Source: Chryseolinea soli (GTDB lineage: Bacteria > Bacteroidota > Bacteroidia > Cytophagales > Cyclobacteriaceae). Taken from it: a stretch of 64,000 nucleotides of DNA. The notes under the pieces were generated by a model. It did not search any database. It was not told the DNA's origin and saw only the letters and a program-made list of their open reading frames with translations. The translations under genes were made by a program, and so were the position numbers. The stretch is taken from assembly GCF_003589925.1 (NCBI RefSeq), contig NZ_CP032382.1, forward strand, positions 1,550,001 to 1,614,000. Direction: 5' to 3'. This document shows positions 34,611 through 44,358 of the stretch, piece by piece. Numbering within the stretch: the first letter of the stretch is position 1; each line of letters starts with the position of its first letter.

Positions 34611-37178
34611 ATGCTGAAATCTTTCGTCCTAACGTTTTTTCTTACATCGATTGCGATAGTCACCTGGGGTCAACCCGACCTGTCTTACTACCTTCCCGAA
34701 GGGGTAACTTATGACCCGGCTATCCCCACCCCCAAGGCCATCATCGGGCATGAAGTGGGCGAATGGCACGTCACCCATGACCGGCTTGTCAATTATATGT
34801 ATGCACTCGACAGAGCGTCGGACCGCGTGAGCCTGGAAGTGACGGGCTACACCTATGAAGGCCGACCCCTGCTGCTGCTCACCATCACCTCGCCAAAGAA
34901 TCATGAAAAACTGGAGGCCATCCGAACCCAGCACCTCCAATTGACGGACCCTTCCAAGTCGGCCTCACTCGACACGAAGAGCATGCCCATTGTTTTTTAT
35001 ATCGGCTTTAGCATCCACGGCAACGAGGCCAGCGGTGTGAATGCCGGCCTGCTGGCGGCCTATCATTTTGCAGCCGCCCAAGGCAAGGAGATCGAAAGCT
35101 ATCTCGACAACACCATCATCCTGTTCGACCCCAGCTACAACCCCGACGGCATGCAACGCTTTAGCAGTTGGGTGAACTCGCGCAAAAGCCAGGTTACCTC
35201 CACCGATCCTTCGGACACCGAACACAACGAGGCCTGGCCCGGCGGACGTTTCAACCACTATTGGTTCGACCTGAACCGCGACTGGCTCGTGGCCCAACAT
35301 CCCGAATCACAAGCGCGCGTGAAAAGCTTCCAGCGATGGAAACCCAACGTGCTCACCGACCACCACGAGATGGGCACCAACGCCACGTTCTTTTTTCAAC
35401 CCGGCGTTCCCTCCCGCGTGCATCCCCTGACCCCCGACAAGAATTTTGAGCTGACCAAACGCATGGGTGAGTTTCACGCCAAAGCATTGGACCAGATCGG
35501 CTCCTTCTATTATACACAGGAAGGCTACGATGACTTTTATTATGGCAAAGGCTCGACTTTCCCCGATGTGCAAGGCGCCATTGGCATCCTTTTCGAACAA
35601 GCCAGTTCGCGCGGCCATGCACAAGAGAGCATCAACGGTGTGCTCACCTTTCCCTTCACGGTGCGCAACCAGTTCACAACGGCGCTCAGCTCCCTGAAAG
35701 CCGTGAACGCCATGCGCGAAGACCTGCTCAACTATCAACGTCAGTTTTTTAAAGATGCTGTTGCCGACGCTGCCAAAGACCCGGTGAAAGCCTACTTGTT
35801 CGGCGCCCCCAAAGATCCCGTGCGTGCTTTCTACCTGGCGGAGATCATCGCCCGGCAAAATGTAGACATCTATAAAGCATCTGCCACACAGACGATCAAT
35901 GGCAAAAATTATGAAGCGGCCTCCAGTTATGTGGTGCCATTGAACCAGTCGCAATACAAACTCATCAAGGGTATGTTTGAAAAACGGACGCAATTCAAAG
36001 ACAGTTTGTTTTATGACATCTCCAGCTGGACGTTGCCCTTGGCGTTTGGGTTGGACTATGAAGAATTGAAAAGCGCGCCGGCATTGGGTGAAAAAGTAAC
36101 GCAACCCAAGCTCCCCGCCGGAAAACGCATTGGCGGCAAAAGTGAATACGCCTATGTGTTTGAATCGAACGGTTACTACGCGCCACGCGCCATCTATCGC
36201 ATCCTCAACCGCGGTCTGCGACTGAAGGTGGCCAGCAGCGCATTTTACCATAGCGATGGACGGAAGTTTGAAGCCGGCGCCTTGTTGCTGGAGGTCGGCA
36301 GCCAGGAGAAGAGCGCCGATCAGATCGAGTACATCGTTAATGAGATCGTAGAGAAAGATGGCATCGATGTGTATGCTTTCAATAGCGGGCTGGACTATCG
36401 CGGTGTGAGCTTAGGCAGCGGTTCGTTCCTCCCCATCAAGAAGCCCGTCATTGCCATGTTGGTAGGCGATGGCGTGAGCGCGACCGATGCCGGCGAGGTG
36501 TGGCATATGTTGGACACACGCTTCCAGATACCGGTAACACTCATTCCTGTGAATGTCTTTGACCGGGCGTCGCTGAGCAAATACAACACCATCATCCTGC
36601 CCCCGACCGTGTCGACACCCTCCATCAGCGAAGCCACGAAAGAGCGACTGAAGACCTGGACGCAAAACGGTGGTGTCATCATTGGCCTGGAAAACGCCGT
36701 GGGCTGGCTCACCAACATGGGCTTGGGCCGGTTCGATATGAAGAAGGAGGAAGAAAAGAAGGACGCCCCTGTCAAGGCCCGTCCCTATGGCGACATCGAT
36801 GAATATACCGGTGCCCAGGAAACCAGTGGTGCCATCTTCGAGGCCACGGTGGATCTTACCCATCCCCTGCTGTATGGTTATACCAATCCGCGCATGGCCA
36901 TTTTCAAATCCAACAATTTGTTTATGGAAAAAGCTAAGAACGCGTATGGCAATCCCGTTGTGTTTACCGCTTCGCCGTTGCTGAGCGGTTATATCTCGAA
37001 GCCGAATTATGCAAAGGTGAAAGAAAGTGCGATGGCCGGCGTTACCGCTATGGGGCAAGGACGTGTGATCGGGTTTACGGATAACTTGTGTTTTCGCGCC
37101 TTTTGGCTGGGGTCGAACAAGATGCTGATGAATGCCATTTATTATGGACCTTTGATTAGTAGTACGTCGTCGCGATAG
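34611..37178 (+). CDS. Secreted M14-family zinc carboxypeptidase
   Basis: An 855-residue protein with a signal peptide (LKSFVLTFFLTSIAIVTWG). The M14 zinc site is visible as H136-G-N-E139 in GFSIHGNEASG and a later His in VLTDHHEMGTN; the substrate-binding FDLNRDW and a catalytic Glu in AIGILFEQASSRG follow. After the peptidase domain is a long C-terminal region with a Rossmann-like stretch (KPVIAMLVGDGVSATDAGEVWHML; GGVIIGLENAVGWLTNMGLG) resembling the class I amidotransferase fold that ends related Bacteroidota M14 proteins. It probably trims peptides in the periplasm or outside the cell. Confidence 0.88.
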   Translation: MLKSFVLTFFLTSIAIVTWGQPDLSYYLPEGVTYDPAIPTPKAIIGHEVGEWHVTHDRLVNYMYALDRASDRVSLEVTGYTYEGRPLLLLTITSPKNHEKLEAIRTQHLQLTDPSKSASLDTKSMPIVFYIGFSIHGNEASGVNAGLLAAYHFAAAQGKEIESYLDNTIILFDPSYNPDGMQRFSSWVNSRKSQVTSTDPSDTEHNEAWPGGRFNHYWFDLNRDWLVAQHPESQARVKSFQRWKPNVLTDHHEMGTNATFFFQPGVPSRVHPLTPDKNFELTKRMGEFHAKALDQIGSFYYTQEGYDDFYYGKGSTFPDVQGAIGILFEQASSRGHAQESINGVLTFPFTVRNQFTTALSSLKAVNAMREDLLNYQRQFFKDAVADAAKDPVKAYLFGAPKDPVRAFYLAEIIARQNVDIYKASATQTINGKNYEAASSYVVPLNQSQYKLIKGMFEKRTQFKDSLFYDISSWTLPLAFGLDYEELKSAPALGEKVTQPKLPAGKRIGGKSEYAYVFESNGYYAPRAIYRILNRGLRLKVASSAFYHSDGRKFEAGALLLEVGSQEKSADQIEYIVNEIVEKDGIDVYAFNSGLDYRGVSLGSGSFLPIKKPVIAMLVGDGVSATDAGEVWHMLDTRFQIPVTLIPVNVFDRASLSKYNTIILPPTVSTPSISEATKERLKTWTQNGGVIIGLENAVGWLTNMGLGRFDMKKEEEKKDAPVKARPYGDIDEYTGAQETSGAIFEATVDLTHPLLYGYTNPRMAIFKSNNLFMEKAKNAYGNPVVFTASPLLSGYISKPNYAKVKESAMAGVTAMGQGRVIGFTDNLCFRAFWLGSNKMLMNAIYYGPLISSTSSR

Positions 37179-37220
37179 GAGTGTAAATTTTTTACGGGAT
37201 TCTATATTTCAACTCAGGCT

Positions 37221-38048
37221 ATGAAAAGAATATTTTTTGTTTTATTTCTGATATCAGCTGTCATGGTTCAAGCGCAATCGTACAAAGTTATGACCTACAA
37301 CATCCGGCTCGATACGCCGGTTGACAGTGTGAACCAATGGCCCAAGCGGACGGGCAAAGTATATGCGCTCATAAAAAAATACGACCCCGACCTGCTGGGC
37401 GTGCAAGAGGCTATACACCATCAACTCATGGGCATCGTCGATAATCTTACCGCGTATGCTTATGTCGGCGTAGGTCGCGACGACGGAAAAACGAAGGGCG
37501 AATATTCGGCCTTGCTCTACAAGAAAGATAAGTTCGATGTGATCGATCAGAACACGTTCTGGCTTTCCGAGACCCCCGACGTTCCGGGGAGCAAAAGTTG
37601 GGATGCGGCCATCACGCGTGTGGCCAGCTGGGCCATTCTTAAAGACAAAAAGACCAAAGCCGAGTTTCTGGTCATCAACACGCACTTCGACCACATGGGC
37701 AAAGAAGCGCGGAAGAACAGTGCCGCCTTGTTAAAACAAAAAGCCGTGACGCTCAACAAAAAGAAACTCCCCGTCATCATCACCGGCGACTTCAACTGCA
37801 CCCGCGAAGAAGCACCCTACAGCGAAATGATGAACCCCAAAGGCCTCAGCGTCGTCGACGCCGCACCGAAAGAACCGCCGGGAACTTTCTGCGGCTTCAA
37901 AGTGGGGGCTATGACTTGCCGGCCTATCGACTATATCTTCTATACGCTGCCGTGGAAGGCCTCTGATTATACGGTGATCGAAGACAATGATGGAACCTAT
38001 TATCCTTCGGATCACCTTCCGGTGATCGTGACGTTGAAGTTGAAGTGA
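37221..38048 (+). CDS. Secreted endonuclease/exonuclease/phosphatase-fold protein
   Basis: A 275-residue protein with a signal peptide (MKRIFFVLFLISAVMVQAQS) and the EEP-fold motifs in order: YKVMTYNIRLD, GVQEAIHHQ (metal-binding Glu), VINTHFDHMG (catalytic His), ITGDFNCT (Asp/Asn) and YPSDHLPV (DH). This Mg-dependent fold includes DNases and sphingomyelin or inositol phosphatases; the substrate is unknown. It starts 42 bp after the M14 peptidase on the same strand and could be co-transcribed with it. Confidence 0.88.
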   Translation: MKRIFFVLFLISAVMVQAQSYKVMTYNIRLDTPVDSVNQWPKRTGKVYALIKKYDPDLLGVQEAIHHQLMGIVDNLTAYAYVGVGRDDGKTKGEYSALLYKKDKFDVIDQNTFWLSETPDVPGSKSWDAAITRVASWAILKDKKTKAEFLVINTHFDHMGKEARKNSAALLKQKAVTLNKKKLPVIITGDFNCTREEAPYSEMMNPKGLSVVDAAPKEPPGTFCGFKVGAMTCRPIDYIFYTLPWKASDYTVIEDNDGTYYPSDHLPVIVTLKLK

Positions 38049-38063
38049 TATAAGACAAACCAA

Positions 38064-38113
38064 GGTGGGGCCTCCAGCATCTGAGATGAAGATCTTCTGA
38101 GGGAGGCCCCACC
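38064..38113. repeat. Long hairpin between the EEP and alanine symporter genes
   Basis: A perfect 12-bp inverted repeat GGTGGGGCCTCC (38064-38075) / GGAGGCCCCACC (38102-38113) encloses a 26-nt purine-rich loop. It lacks a T-run and has a large loop, so it is a poor terminator. It may work as a 3'-end stabiliser or be a dispersed palindrome. Confidence 0.6.
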
Positions 38114-38224
38114 AAGTTTATTCGTTTGTAATGGTGATTATTTGTCTTTAAGCCGGTGTTCTCGGATATAGGAGTGGGCGGATATTCATATTCCAATATG
38201 GAATATTCATGAACTAACCTTCAT

Positions 38225-39616
38225 TCAATTCAGCTTCGAAAAATACCTCCTCGCTTCCCGCATCACGGCGGGGGCCAAAATAAATGCAGAGATCATCGTG
38301 GGGATCGCCATCAGCGCAAACGCGATATCGATCAGGTTCAACACCACCTCCAGCGACACAACCGATCCGAGCACGATCGTAAAAATGTAGACGTAATCGT
38401 ACCACTGGCTTTTGTTTTCACCCACCATGAAAGCCAGGGCTTTTCTTCCGTAGTAGCTGTACGCAAACATCGCGCTGATCGCAAACACGGAAGCGCAAAT
38501 GAGCAACACCACATCGCCGCCAAAGGGCATCGCCTTTCGATATGCAATGGACGTCAGCGTGATGCCGCTGGCACCGGCGGTTTTCCAAACGCCCGTGGTG
38601 AGGATGGCCATGGCGGTGAGTGTACAGGAAATGATCGTGTCGATGACCGGGCTCAACATGGAAAGCAATCCTTCGCGAATCGGTTCCACGCTTTTGGAAG
38701 CACCCATGGCCATCGGGGCGGTGCCAATGCCGGCTTCGTTGCTGAACGTGGCGCGGCGCACGCCAAGCATGATCATGCCGCCCAGTGTGCCGCCCAGGAA
38801 TGGGTCGCCGTGAAAATGTTCTGCTGCAAAGGCGTCGGTGAAGATCAATCCAAAATAGTAAGGCACTTCTTTCACGTTCACGCTGAGGATGATCACCACC
38901 GAAATAAAATGCAACCCGATCATCCAAGGCACGAGGTTGCCCGCCCACGTGCCGATGCGCTGGATGCCGCCGATGATGACTACGGCCACCAGCGCTGCCG
39001 CGGCAATGCCCAGGATCAACTTTTGCACGCTGATCGTGACCATACCCATCGACACAAAAGATTCCTCCAGGCCCACCAACGGCAAGCCAATATCCACCAA
39101 CGCTTGCGTGAGTTGGTTGGCGGAGAAGATCGGCAAAGCGCCCATCATGCAGCACACGCAAAACAGAAAAGCCAGCGGCATATATTTTTTTGGCAGCGCC
39201 TCGCGGATAACATACATCGGGCCACCTTGCAATTCGCCGTTGGAATCCTTTCCGCGATAGAGACTCGCCAACGTGCTGGTGAAAAAATTTGTCGACATGC
39301 CCACGACCGACGTCACCCACATCCAAAACAACGCACCGGGTCCACCCAACGCGATGGCCGCTGCCACTCCGGACAAATTGCCCATGCCTACCGTTGATGC
39401 CAGCGCGGTGCACAAGGCTTTGTAGGCACTGATTTGTCCCGGCCCGCTTTCATTGCCATCTTTTCCGGCGAGCAACCTCAGGGCGTGAAGAAAATAGCCG
39501 TATTGAATAAAACGCGAGTAAAGCAAAAAGAACAATCCGCCGCCGATGATCAGGAAAAGCACGGGCCACCAGATGTAGCCTGCCGCGGTTGAAAGCATGA
39601 TGTTGACGGGTTGCAA
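38225..39616 (-). CDS. Alanine/glycine:cation symporter family protein (AGCS)
   Basis: A 463-residue inner-membrane transporter with about 11 spans. AGCS signatures: CTALASTVGMGNLSGVAAAIALGGPGALFWMWV near TM2-3, LYRGKDSNGELQGGPMYVIREAL, and RRATFSNEAGIGTAPMAMGASKS in the central part. It takes up alanine or glycine with Na+. It is convergent with the EEP gene and preceded by a 244-bp spacer shared with the SPFH gene. Confidence 0.92.
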   Translation of the reverse strand: MQPVNIMLSTAAGYIWWPVLFLIIGGGLFFLLYSRFIQYGYFLHALRLLAGKDGNESGPGQISAYKALCTALASTVGMGNLSGVAAAIALGGPGALFWMWVTSVVGMSTNFFTSTLASLYRGKDSNGELQGGPMYVIREALPKKYMPLAFLFCVCCMMGALPIFSANQLTQALVDIGLPLVGLEESFVSMGMVTISVQKLILGIAAAALVAVVIIGGIQRIGTWAGNLVPWMIGLHFISVVIILSVNVKEVPYYFGLIFTDAFAAEHFHGDPFLGGTLGGMIMLGVRRATFSNEAGIGTAPMAMGASKSVEPIREGLLSMLSPVIDTIISCTLTAMAILTTGVWKTAGASGITLTSIAYRKAMPFGGDVVLLICASVFAISAMFAYSYYGRKALAFMVGENKSQWYDYVYIFTIVLGSVVSLEVVLNLIDIAFALMAIPTMISAFILAPAVMREARRYFSKLN

Positions 39617-39860
39617 AAGTTTCAGATTTATTTTCTACGCTGAATGAATAAAACAAAATTCCGCTTATTCCCTAGGGTTTTGCCAAGAATAATAATTTTT
39701 TTTGAGAATGGGTTACTTGTATATTCCGTCTCTTATGAAGTACTTGAAAAATTAAATTTTCACCCTACCGGCATGTAAGCAACCACGTTTAGCCCAGATT
39801 CAAAAAAGGAGTCCACGTCTTTATTTTCAAACCAAACAAACCATTTAAACCATTTTATCT

Positions 39861-41249
39861 ATGCTTGGAGCATTGAGTTTTATCGGCATGTTGCTGATCC
39901 CGGCAATATTGATCGGCTATGTCTTTCGCAATCGGTTCACGATCGGACCGCTCACCCTTCTAAAAGATTTCAAAACCACGATGATTTTGTTGGTGGTGGC
40001 GGTTGTTCTGGCGATGAGCAACTCGTTGTTTTTCTATTCCCGTTTCGGGCACCAATATTATTTGGTGTATCCCACGGGCGGATGGAACACGGTGTCGTCG
40101 TCGGGCATTAAGTTCCGTTGGTTTGCCACCATCCAGGAATGGCAAAAAGAGATCGACATCAAAGTAGTAGGCGAGGGCGACCCGACGGAAGGCATCGAAG
40201 GTGTGATCACCGACAAAGTAACGTTCGAGCTACCCAACAGCCGCGGTGAAGAAAAGACGCAAGTCATTCCCGGCATCGCCATCACTTTTATCGATCGCGT
40301 GGGTGCGGCTGTGCAGATCTCGGTGCGTATGAAAGTGCCGGAAGATCCCGAGAGATTCCGCGCATTGGCGGAATCGTTTCGTAATCCGGCCAACCTGATC
40401 AACAACACGCTGATCCCCACCATCAAGGAACAGATCAGCAATACCGGCTACATGTTTGCCGCGCAGGATTATATTTCTGGTGCCGCCACCGATTTCCGCC
40501 AGGCTATCGACGACCAGCTGAAATATGGCGGGTACTCCACGGAGCGCCGCGAGTTTTATGACACCATCTATTCGACCATCCAGGATGGCGGTCCGCGCAC
40601 GATCAAGGAGATCAACACGCGCTATCGCATCATCAAGAAGACCGACAAAGATGGCAAGCTCATCCGCATTCCGCATGAGATCACCAAGAACAGCATCGCG
40701 GTAACGCAAGTGATCGTGGACGAAGTGTTTCCCGAGCCCGCCTTCAAAAAGCGCCTCGAAGCCCAGCGCGACATCTCAGCGCAAAAGCGCATCGAAATGG
40801 AAAAGATCGAAACCGCACGCGCCGAGCAGCAACGCATCATCGCCGAAGGTGAACGCGACAAAGCCAAAGAGCGTGTAGACCAGGAGAAAGAGCAAGTGAA
40901 ACAACTCATCGCCATCGAAACGCAGTTGAAACAGGAGAACACGCGCAAACAATTGGCCGAGATCGCCCTGCAGACCGCGCGCCTCGAATCGGAACAAAAT
41001 CTGGTTCGCGAACGTGCACAGTCGGAAGCCAACCGCTTGAAGGTGGCCGCAGGTCTTACGCCGCAAGAGCGCGCACAAATCCAAAAAGAGATCGCCATCG
41101 GTGTGGCCGAGAAACTTGGTGCGATGCAGTTTCCGCAAGTGTACATCGAAGGCGGTGGCAAAGATGGCAAGAGCAACCTCGGCTTGATCGAGGCGTTGCT
41201 GGGCGCGGAGATGGCGAAGTCTATGATCCCGGCGTTGAAGGATAAGTAG
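39861..41249 (+). CDS. SPFH/Band 7 (flotillin-like) membrane protein
   Basis: A 462-residue protein with two N-terminal hydrophobic segments (about residues 5-22 and 41-58), an SPFH/Band-7 domain (AITFIDRVGAAVQISVRMKVPEDPERFRALAESFRNP...TLIPTIKEQI) and a long charged coiled coil (about 290-410, alternating E/K/A/Q such as KRIEMEKIETARAEQQRIIAEGERDKAKERV). It ends with a Gly/Lys-rich tail. Such proteins oligomerise at the membrane and organise microdomains or protect membranes. It is monocistronic, with an intrinsic terminator. The spacer before it (39617-39860) ends in repeats of AAACCA; no gene was seen there. Confidence 0.85.
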   Translation: MLGALSFIGMLLIPAILIGYVFRNRFTIGPLTLLKDFKTTMILLVVAVVLAMSNSLFFYSRFGHQYYLVYPTGGWNTVSSSGIKFRWFATIQEWQKEIDIKVVGEGDPTEGIEGVITDKVTFELPNSRGEEKTQVIPGIAITFIDRVGAAVQISVRMKVPEDPERFRALAESFRNPANLINNTLIPTIKEQISNTGYMFAAQDYISGAATDFRQAIDDQLKYGGYSTERREFYDTIYSTIQDGGPRTIKEINTRYRIIKKTDKDGKLIRIPHEITKNSIAVTQVIVDEVFPEPAFKKRLEAQRDISAQKRIEMEKIETARAEQQRIIAEGERDKAKERVDQEKEQVKQLIAIETQLKQENTRKQLAEIALQTARLESEQNLVRERAQSEANRLKVAAGLTPQERAQIQKEIAIGVAEKLGAMQFPQVYIEGGGKDGKSNLGLIEALLGAEMAKSMIPALKDK

Positions 41250-41272
41250 TGTGACAATAAAAATAAAAAACG

Positions 41273-41306
41273 AGAGGCTGCCTTAACAGGGCAGTCTCTT
41301 TTTTTT
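41273..41306. terminator. Intrinsic terminator between the SPFH and EamA genes
   Basis: Stem agaggctgcc / ggcagtctct (one G-T wobble) with a short loop, A-run before and T-run after, so it can serve both convergent genes. Confidence 0.85.
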
Positions 41307-41329
41307 GGATGGAAGTGACCCGCTGTGCC

Positions 41330-42211
41330 TTACTTCTTCCGATTTGCCAGGTACACCCCACCCACTATGGCAGCCATCCCGATGAAGTGTCCTGCCTGAA
41401 GTTGCTCACCATCCAGCAAGCCCCACATCACGATCACGATGGGCATCAGGTAGGTGACGGAGCTGGCGAACATCGGCGTGCTGATCTTCACGAGCTGATT
41501 GAACAAGATCGTCGCCACCGCGGTGCTCATCAATCCTAGCAACGCAATAAATCCCAACGCGCGCCAGGCGCCCTCCACAACCTCCAGCTTATGCGGCACG
41601 TCGGTGAACGCAATGAGGTAGATGAATGCCAACGGCCCCACCAACATCAACGACACGCTGGTGATGGTGAGCGAGCCCAGGTCGGGGATTTTGAATTTGA
41701 TGAGGTTGAGGTTCGACCCGTAAAAGAAACAGGCCAACACAATCAACAACGCAAATGCGTTGAAGCCCGTGATGCTTCCTCCCGATCGCGACAGGCTCAG
41801 CATCACCGTTCCGGCAAATCCCAACAAGATGCCCACAATGGCCAGCGGTTTGAAGCGCAGTCGAAACACGACGGCACCGATGAGCATGGTGAAGATGGGC
41901 GTGAGCGTGTTGAGGATCCCGGCGATGGAACTGGGCATTCGCGTTTGTGCTGTGGCAAACAGAAACGCGGGGATAAAGACACCCATCATGCCCGAGGCAA
42001 AAAGTTTCCAGTAGTCGTCGCGTTTTAGTTCGCGCACTTTGACGATCGCCATCGGCAGCAAGAACAGCGATGCGAACGCCACGCGGAGCGATCCCACTTC
42101 GTCGGGTGCAAAAGCTTTGAGCCCTTGTTTGATGAGAATGAAGGATGTGCCCCAAATGAGCGAGAGGATGCCTAATAATAAAAAGGCCTTTGAGCGCGGA
42201 TTGTTATTCAT
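41330..42211 (-). CDS. EamA/DMT-family transporter
   Basis: A 293-residue membrane protein with ten predicted helices in two EamA halves: LSLIWGTSFILIKQGLKAFAPDEVGSLRVAFASL at the N-terminus and ALLGLMSTAVATILFNQLVKISTPMFASSVTYLMPIV in the second half. These are drug/metabolite exporters of varied specificity. It ends KKQ-like with a basic tail (YLANRKK). No functional link to its neighbours is apparent. Confidence 0.9.
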   Translation of the reverse strand: MNNNPRSKAFLLLGILSLIWGTSFILIKQGLKAFAPDEVGSLRVAFASLFLLPMAIVKVRELKRDDYWKLFASGMMGVFIPAFLFATAQTRMPSSIAGILNTLTPIFTMLIGAVVFRLRFKPLAIVGILLGFAGTVMLSLSRSGGSITGFNAFALLIVLACFFYGSNLNLIKFKIPDLGSLTITSVSLMLVGPLAFIYLIAFTDVPHKLEVVEGAWRALGFIALLGLMSTAVATILFNQLVKISTPMFASSVTYLMPIVIVMWGLLDGEQLQAGHFIGMAAIVGGVYLANRKK

Positions 42212-42309
42212 GGAAATGGTGGATCAAAAAAAATACGAGAGCAACTGTGGATCGTCTTCACCCAAAAGTGGCGGGTTCCGGTTCCCCGTCAAACCTGATT
42301 CTTGCTTTG

Positions 42310-43305
42310 TTAGGCCGTGACCAGCGAAGTGGAATAGGCTTCGATCACCTCATCCAAAATGGCCATCACTTCGGCTTCTGTTTCCACTTCCACGAGACGC
42401 GTGCGAAAAGGTTTGAAATCCGGTACGCCTTTGAAATAGTTTGAATAGTGGCGGCGCATTTCGAAGATGCCCAACCGGTCGCCTTTCCAGCGCACGGAAA
42501 ATTCCAGGTGTTTTTTGGTGGCCCGTACACGCTCGGCCATGCCGGGAGCGCTCAGGGTTTCGCCGGTTTTGAAAAAATGTTTGATCTCGTTGAAGATCCA
42601 GGGATAGCCAATGGCGGCGCGGCCGATCATGATGCCGTCTACGCCAAACCGGTTGCGATATTCCAGGGCTTTTTGTGGCGTGTCCACGTCGCCGTTGCCA
42701 AAGATGGGGATGTGCATGCGCGGGTTGTTCTTGATCTCGGCGATCAAAGTCCAGTCCGCTTCGCCTTTGTACATCTGCACGCGCGTGCGGCCGTGGATGG
42801 TGAGGGCTTTGATGCCGATATCCTGGAGCCGTTCGGCTACTTCTACGATGTTCTTGGTTTTATCATCCCAGCCCAACCGGGTTTTCACGGTCACGGGCAG
42901 GTGGGTGCATTTCACGATCTCGGCCGTCATTTGCACCATCTTGGGGATGTCCTGGAGCAAGGCGGCCCCGGCACCGCGGCAAGCCACGGCTTTCACGGGA
43001 CAGCCGTAGTTGATGTCGATCAGGTCGGGGTTGGCGGCCGTGGCGATCTCGGCCGAGCCCACCATGTTGCCGATGTCGCCGCCAAAGAGCTGGATGCCGA
43101 TGGGACGTTCGTATTCAAAAATGTCGAGTTTCTGGCGGCTTTTGGCCGCATCGCGGATGAGGCCTTCCGACGAGATAAATTCCGTATACATCAGGTCGGC
43201 CCCTCCTTCCTTGCACACAGCACGGAACGGCGGGTCGCTCACATCCTCCATGGGCGCCAGCAAAAGGGGGAATTCGCCCAATTCTATTTGACCTATTTTT
43301 ACCAT
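42310..43305 (-). CDS. dusB: tRNA-dihydrouridine synthase (DusB type)
   Basis: A 331-residue FMN enzyme that reduces uridines in the tRNA D-loop. Motifs: LLLAPMEDVSDPPFRAVCKEGGADLMYTEFIS, the catalytic Cys loop NYGCPVKAVACRGAGAALL, KTRLGWDD, ALTIHGRTRVQMYKG and FGNGDVDTPQKALEYRNRFGVDGIMIGRAAIGYPWIF. The ATG at 43305 (MVKIGQIELGEF) begins the conserved part; the frame runs 20 codons upstream, but those codons cover the promoter-like element, so they are excluded. It is divergent from the CPBP protease. Confidence 0.94.
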   Translation of the reverse strand: MVKIGQIELGEFPLLLAPMEDVSDPPFRAVCKEGGADLMYTEFISSEGLIRDAAKSRQKLDIFEYERPIGIQLFGGDIGNMVGSAEIATAANPDLIDINYGCPVKAVACRGAGAALLQDIPKMVQMTAEIVKCTHLPVTVKTRLGWDDKTKNIVEVAERLQDIGIKALTIHGRTRVQMYKGEADWTLIAEIKNNPRMHIPIFGNGDVDTPQKALEYRNRFGVDGIMIGRAAIGYPWIFNEIKHFFKTGETLSAPGMAERVRATKKHLEFSVRWKGDRLGIFEMRRHYSNYFKGVPDFKPFRTRLVEVETEAEVMAILDEVIEAYSTSLVTA

Positions 43306-43313
43306 CTTTGGCG

Positions 43314-43321
43314 CAAAGATA
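43314..43321 (-). promoter_or_regulatory. -7 element of dusB, very close to the start codon
   Basis: The reverse strand reads TATCTTTG (exact TAnnTTTG), ending only 8 bp before the dusB ATG at 43305. A start of transcription about 5-7 nt downstream would make the mRNA nearly leaderless. Confidence 0.5.
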
Positions 43322-43336
43322 ATCAGGAAATATTCA

Positions 43337-44305
43337 ATGTTCGATCCCCGCCTGCTGGTTTCCAATCGCCCTCCTTTTCTGTCATTGTGTCTGGTTATGG
43401 CTACGGTTTTTATCGGGTTTGCCGTGGTAGGCCCGCTGCTGGGTCTTGCCGTGGCATCATCTTTCTATGATGGCAACCTGGCAACGGACCTTCTCGACGG
43501 TGCCGGCCAGCCGGGCTATTTCACGGCGGTGATGGTGGTGCAGGGCATTGCCACCTTCGTGGGATTGATGGTGTTTCCGGTCCTTCACATCACGCAACTG
43601 GAACATAAACCATTGCAACCTTTTTTCCCTGTTCAACCTAAACTGGGGCAAGTGCTGTTGGGTGTCACGTTGTTGGGGTTGGCCTTCGTCATCGCGATGT
43701 CGCCGGTGGTGGAGTGGAACAGCCAGATCCATTTTCCTGCTGCCTTGAAAGCGTTTGAAGCCTGGGCGCGTGAAAAAGAAGAGATGGCCGCCAAGCTTAC
43801 CGAGACGCTCACGCAGTTCGAGTCTGCCGGACAAATGCTGATCGCCTTGCTGGTCATCGCCATCTTGCCCGCCATCGGCGAGGAGCTGGTGTTCCGGGGC
43901 ATGATCCAGCGGGAATTTTGGCGCGCCACCAAGAATGTTCATGTCGCCATCTGGACGTCGGCCTTTCTGTTCAGCGCCATTCACCTGCAGTTCTTTGGTT
44001 TCATCCCGCGGCTGCTGCTGGGGGCACTGTTTGGCTATCTCTATTACTGGTCCAATAATTTGCTGGTCCCCATGTTCGCCCATTTTTTCAACAACGGTTT
44101 TGCCGTAGTGGCCATGTACCTCAACCAGCAGAACGTGACCGACCTCAATGTGGAAGACAATACTTCGGCGCCCTGGCCTTATGTGGCAATCGCCCTCGCG
44201 GCCACCGTGGGATTGCTTTATTTTGTATGGAAACACTATCGCGAAAATCCCCCTGCCGTCGAAGATTTTCATTCGCCTTCAGCCCTGCCCGATGGAGACC
44301 TTTAG
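43337..44305 (+). CDS. CPBP-family intramembrane metalloprotease
   Basis: A 322-residue membrane protein with the CPBP/Abi signature: EELVFRGMIQREFWR (glutamate pair and Arg), SAIHLQFFGFIPRLLLGALFGYLYYWS (first His) and PMFAHFFNNGFAVVAMY (second His and Asn). The family includes CAAX-type proteases and bacteriocin self-immunity proteins; here, in a housekeeping setting next to cdsA, the target is unknown. It is followed 23-53 bp later by cdsA on the same strand, so co-transcription is likely. Confidence 0.88.
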   Translation: MFDPRLLVSNRPPFLSLCLVMATVFIGFAVVGPLLGLAVASSFYDGNLATDLLDGAGQPGYFTAVMVVQGIATFVGLMVFPVLHITQLEHKPLQPFFPVQPKLGQVLLGVTLLGLAFVIAMSPVVEWNSQIHFPAALKAFEAWAREKEEMAAKLTETLTQFESAGQMLIALLVIAILPAIGEELVFRGMIQREFWRATKNVHVAIWTSAFLFSAIHLQFFGFIPRLLLGALFGYLYYWSNNLLVPMFAHFFNNGFAVVAMYLNQQNVTDLNVEDNTSAPWPYVAIALAATVGLLYFVWKHYRENPPAVEDFHSPSALPDGDL

Positions 44306-44358
44306 TTTAACGTTTGTAAATTGCACATTTGCCATATTTCGCTAACCGACTTCGTATC

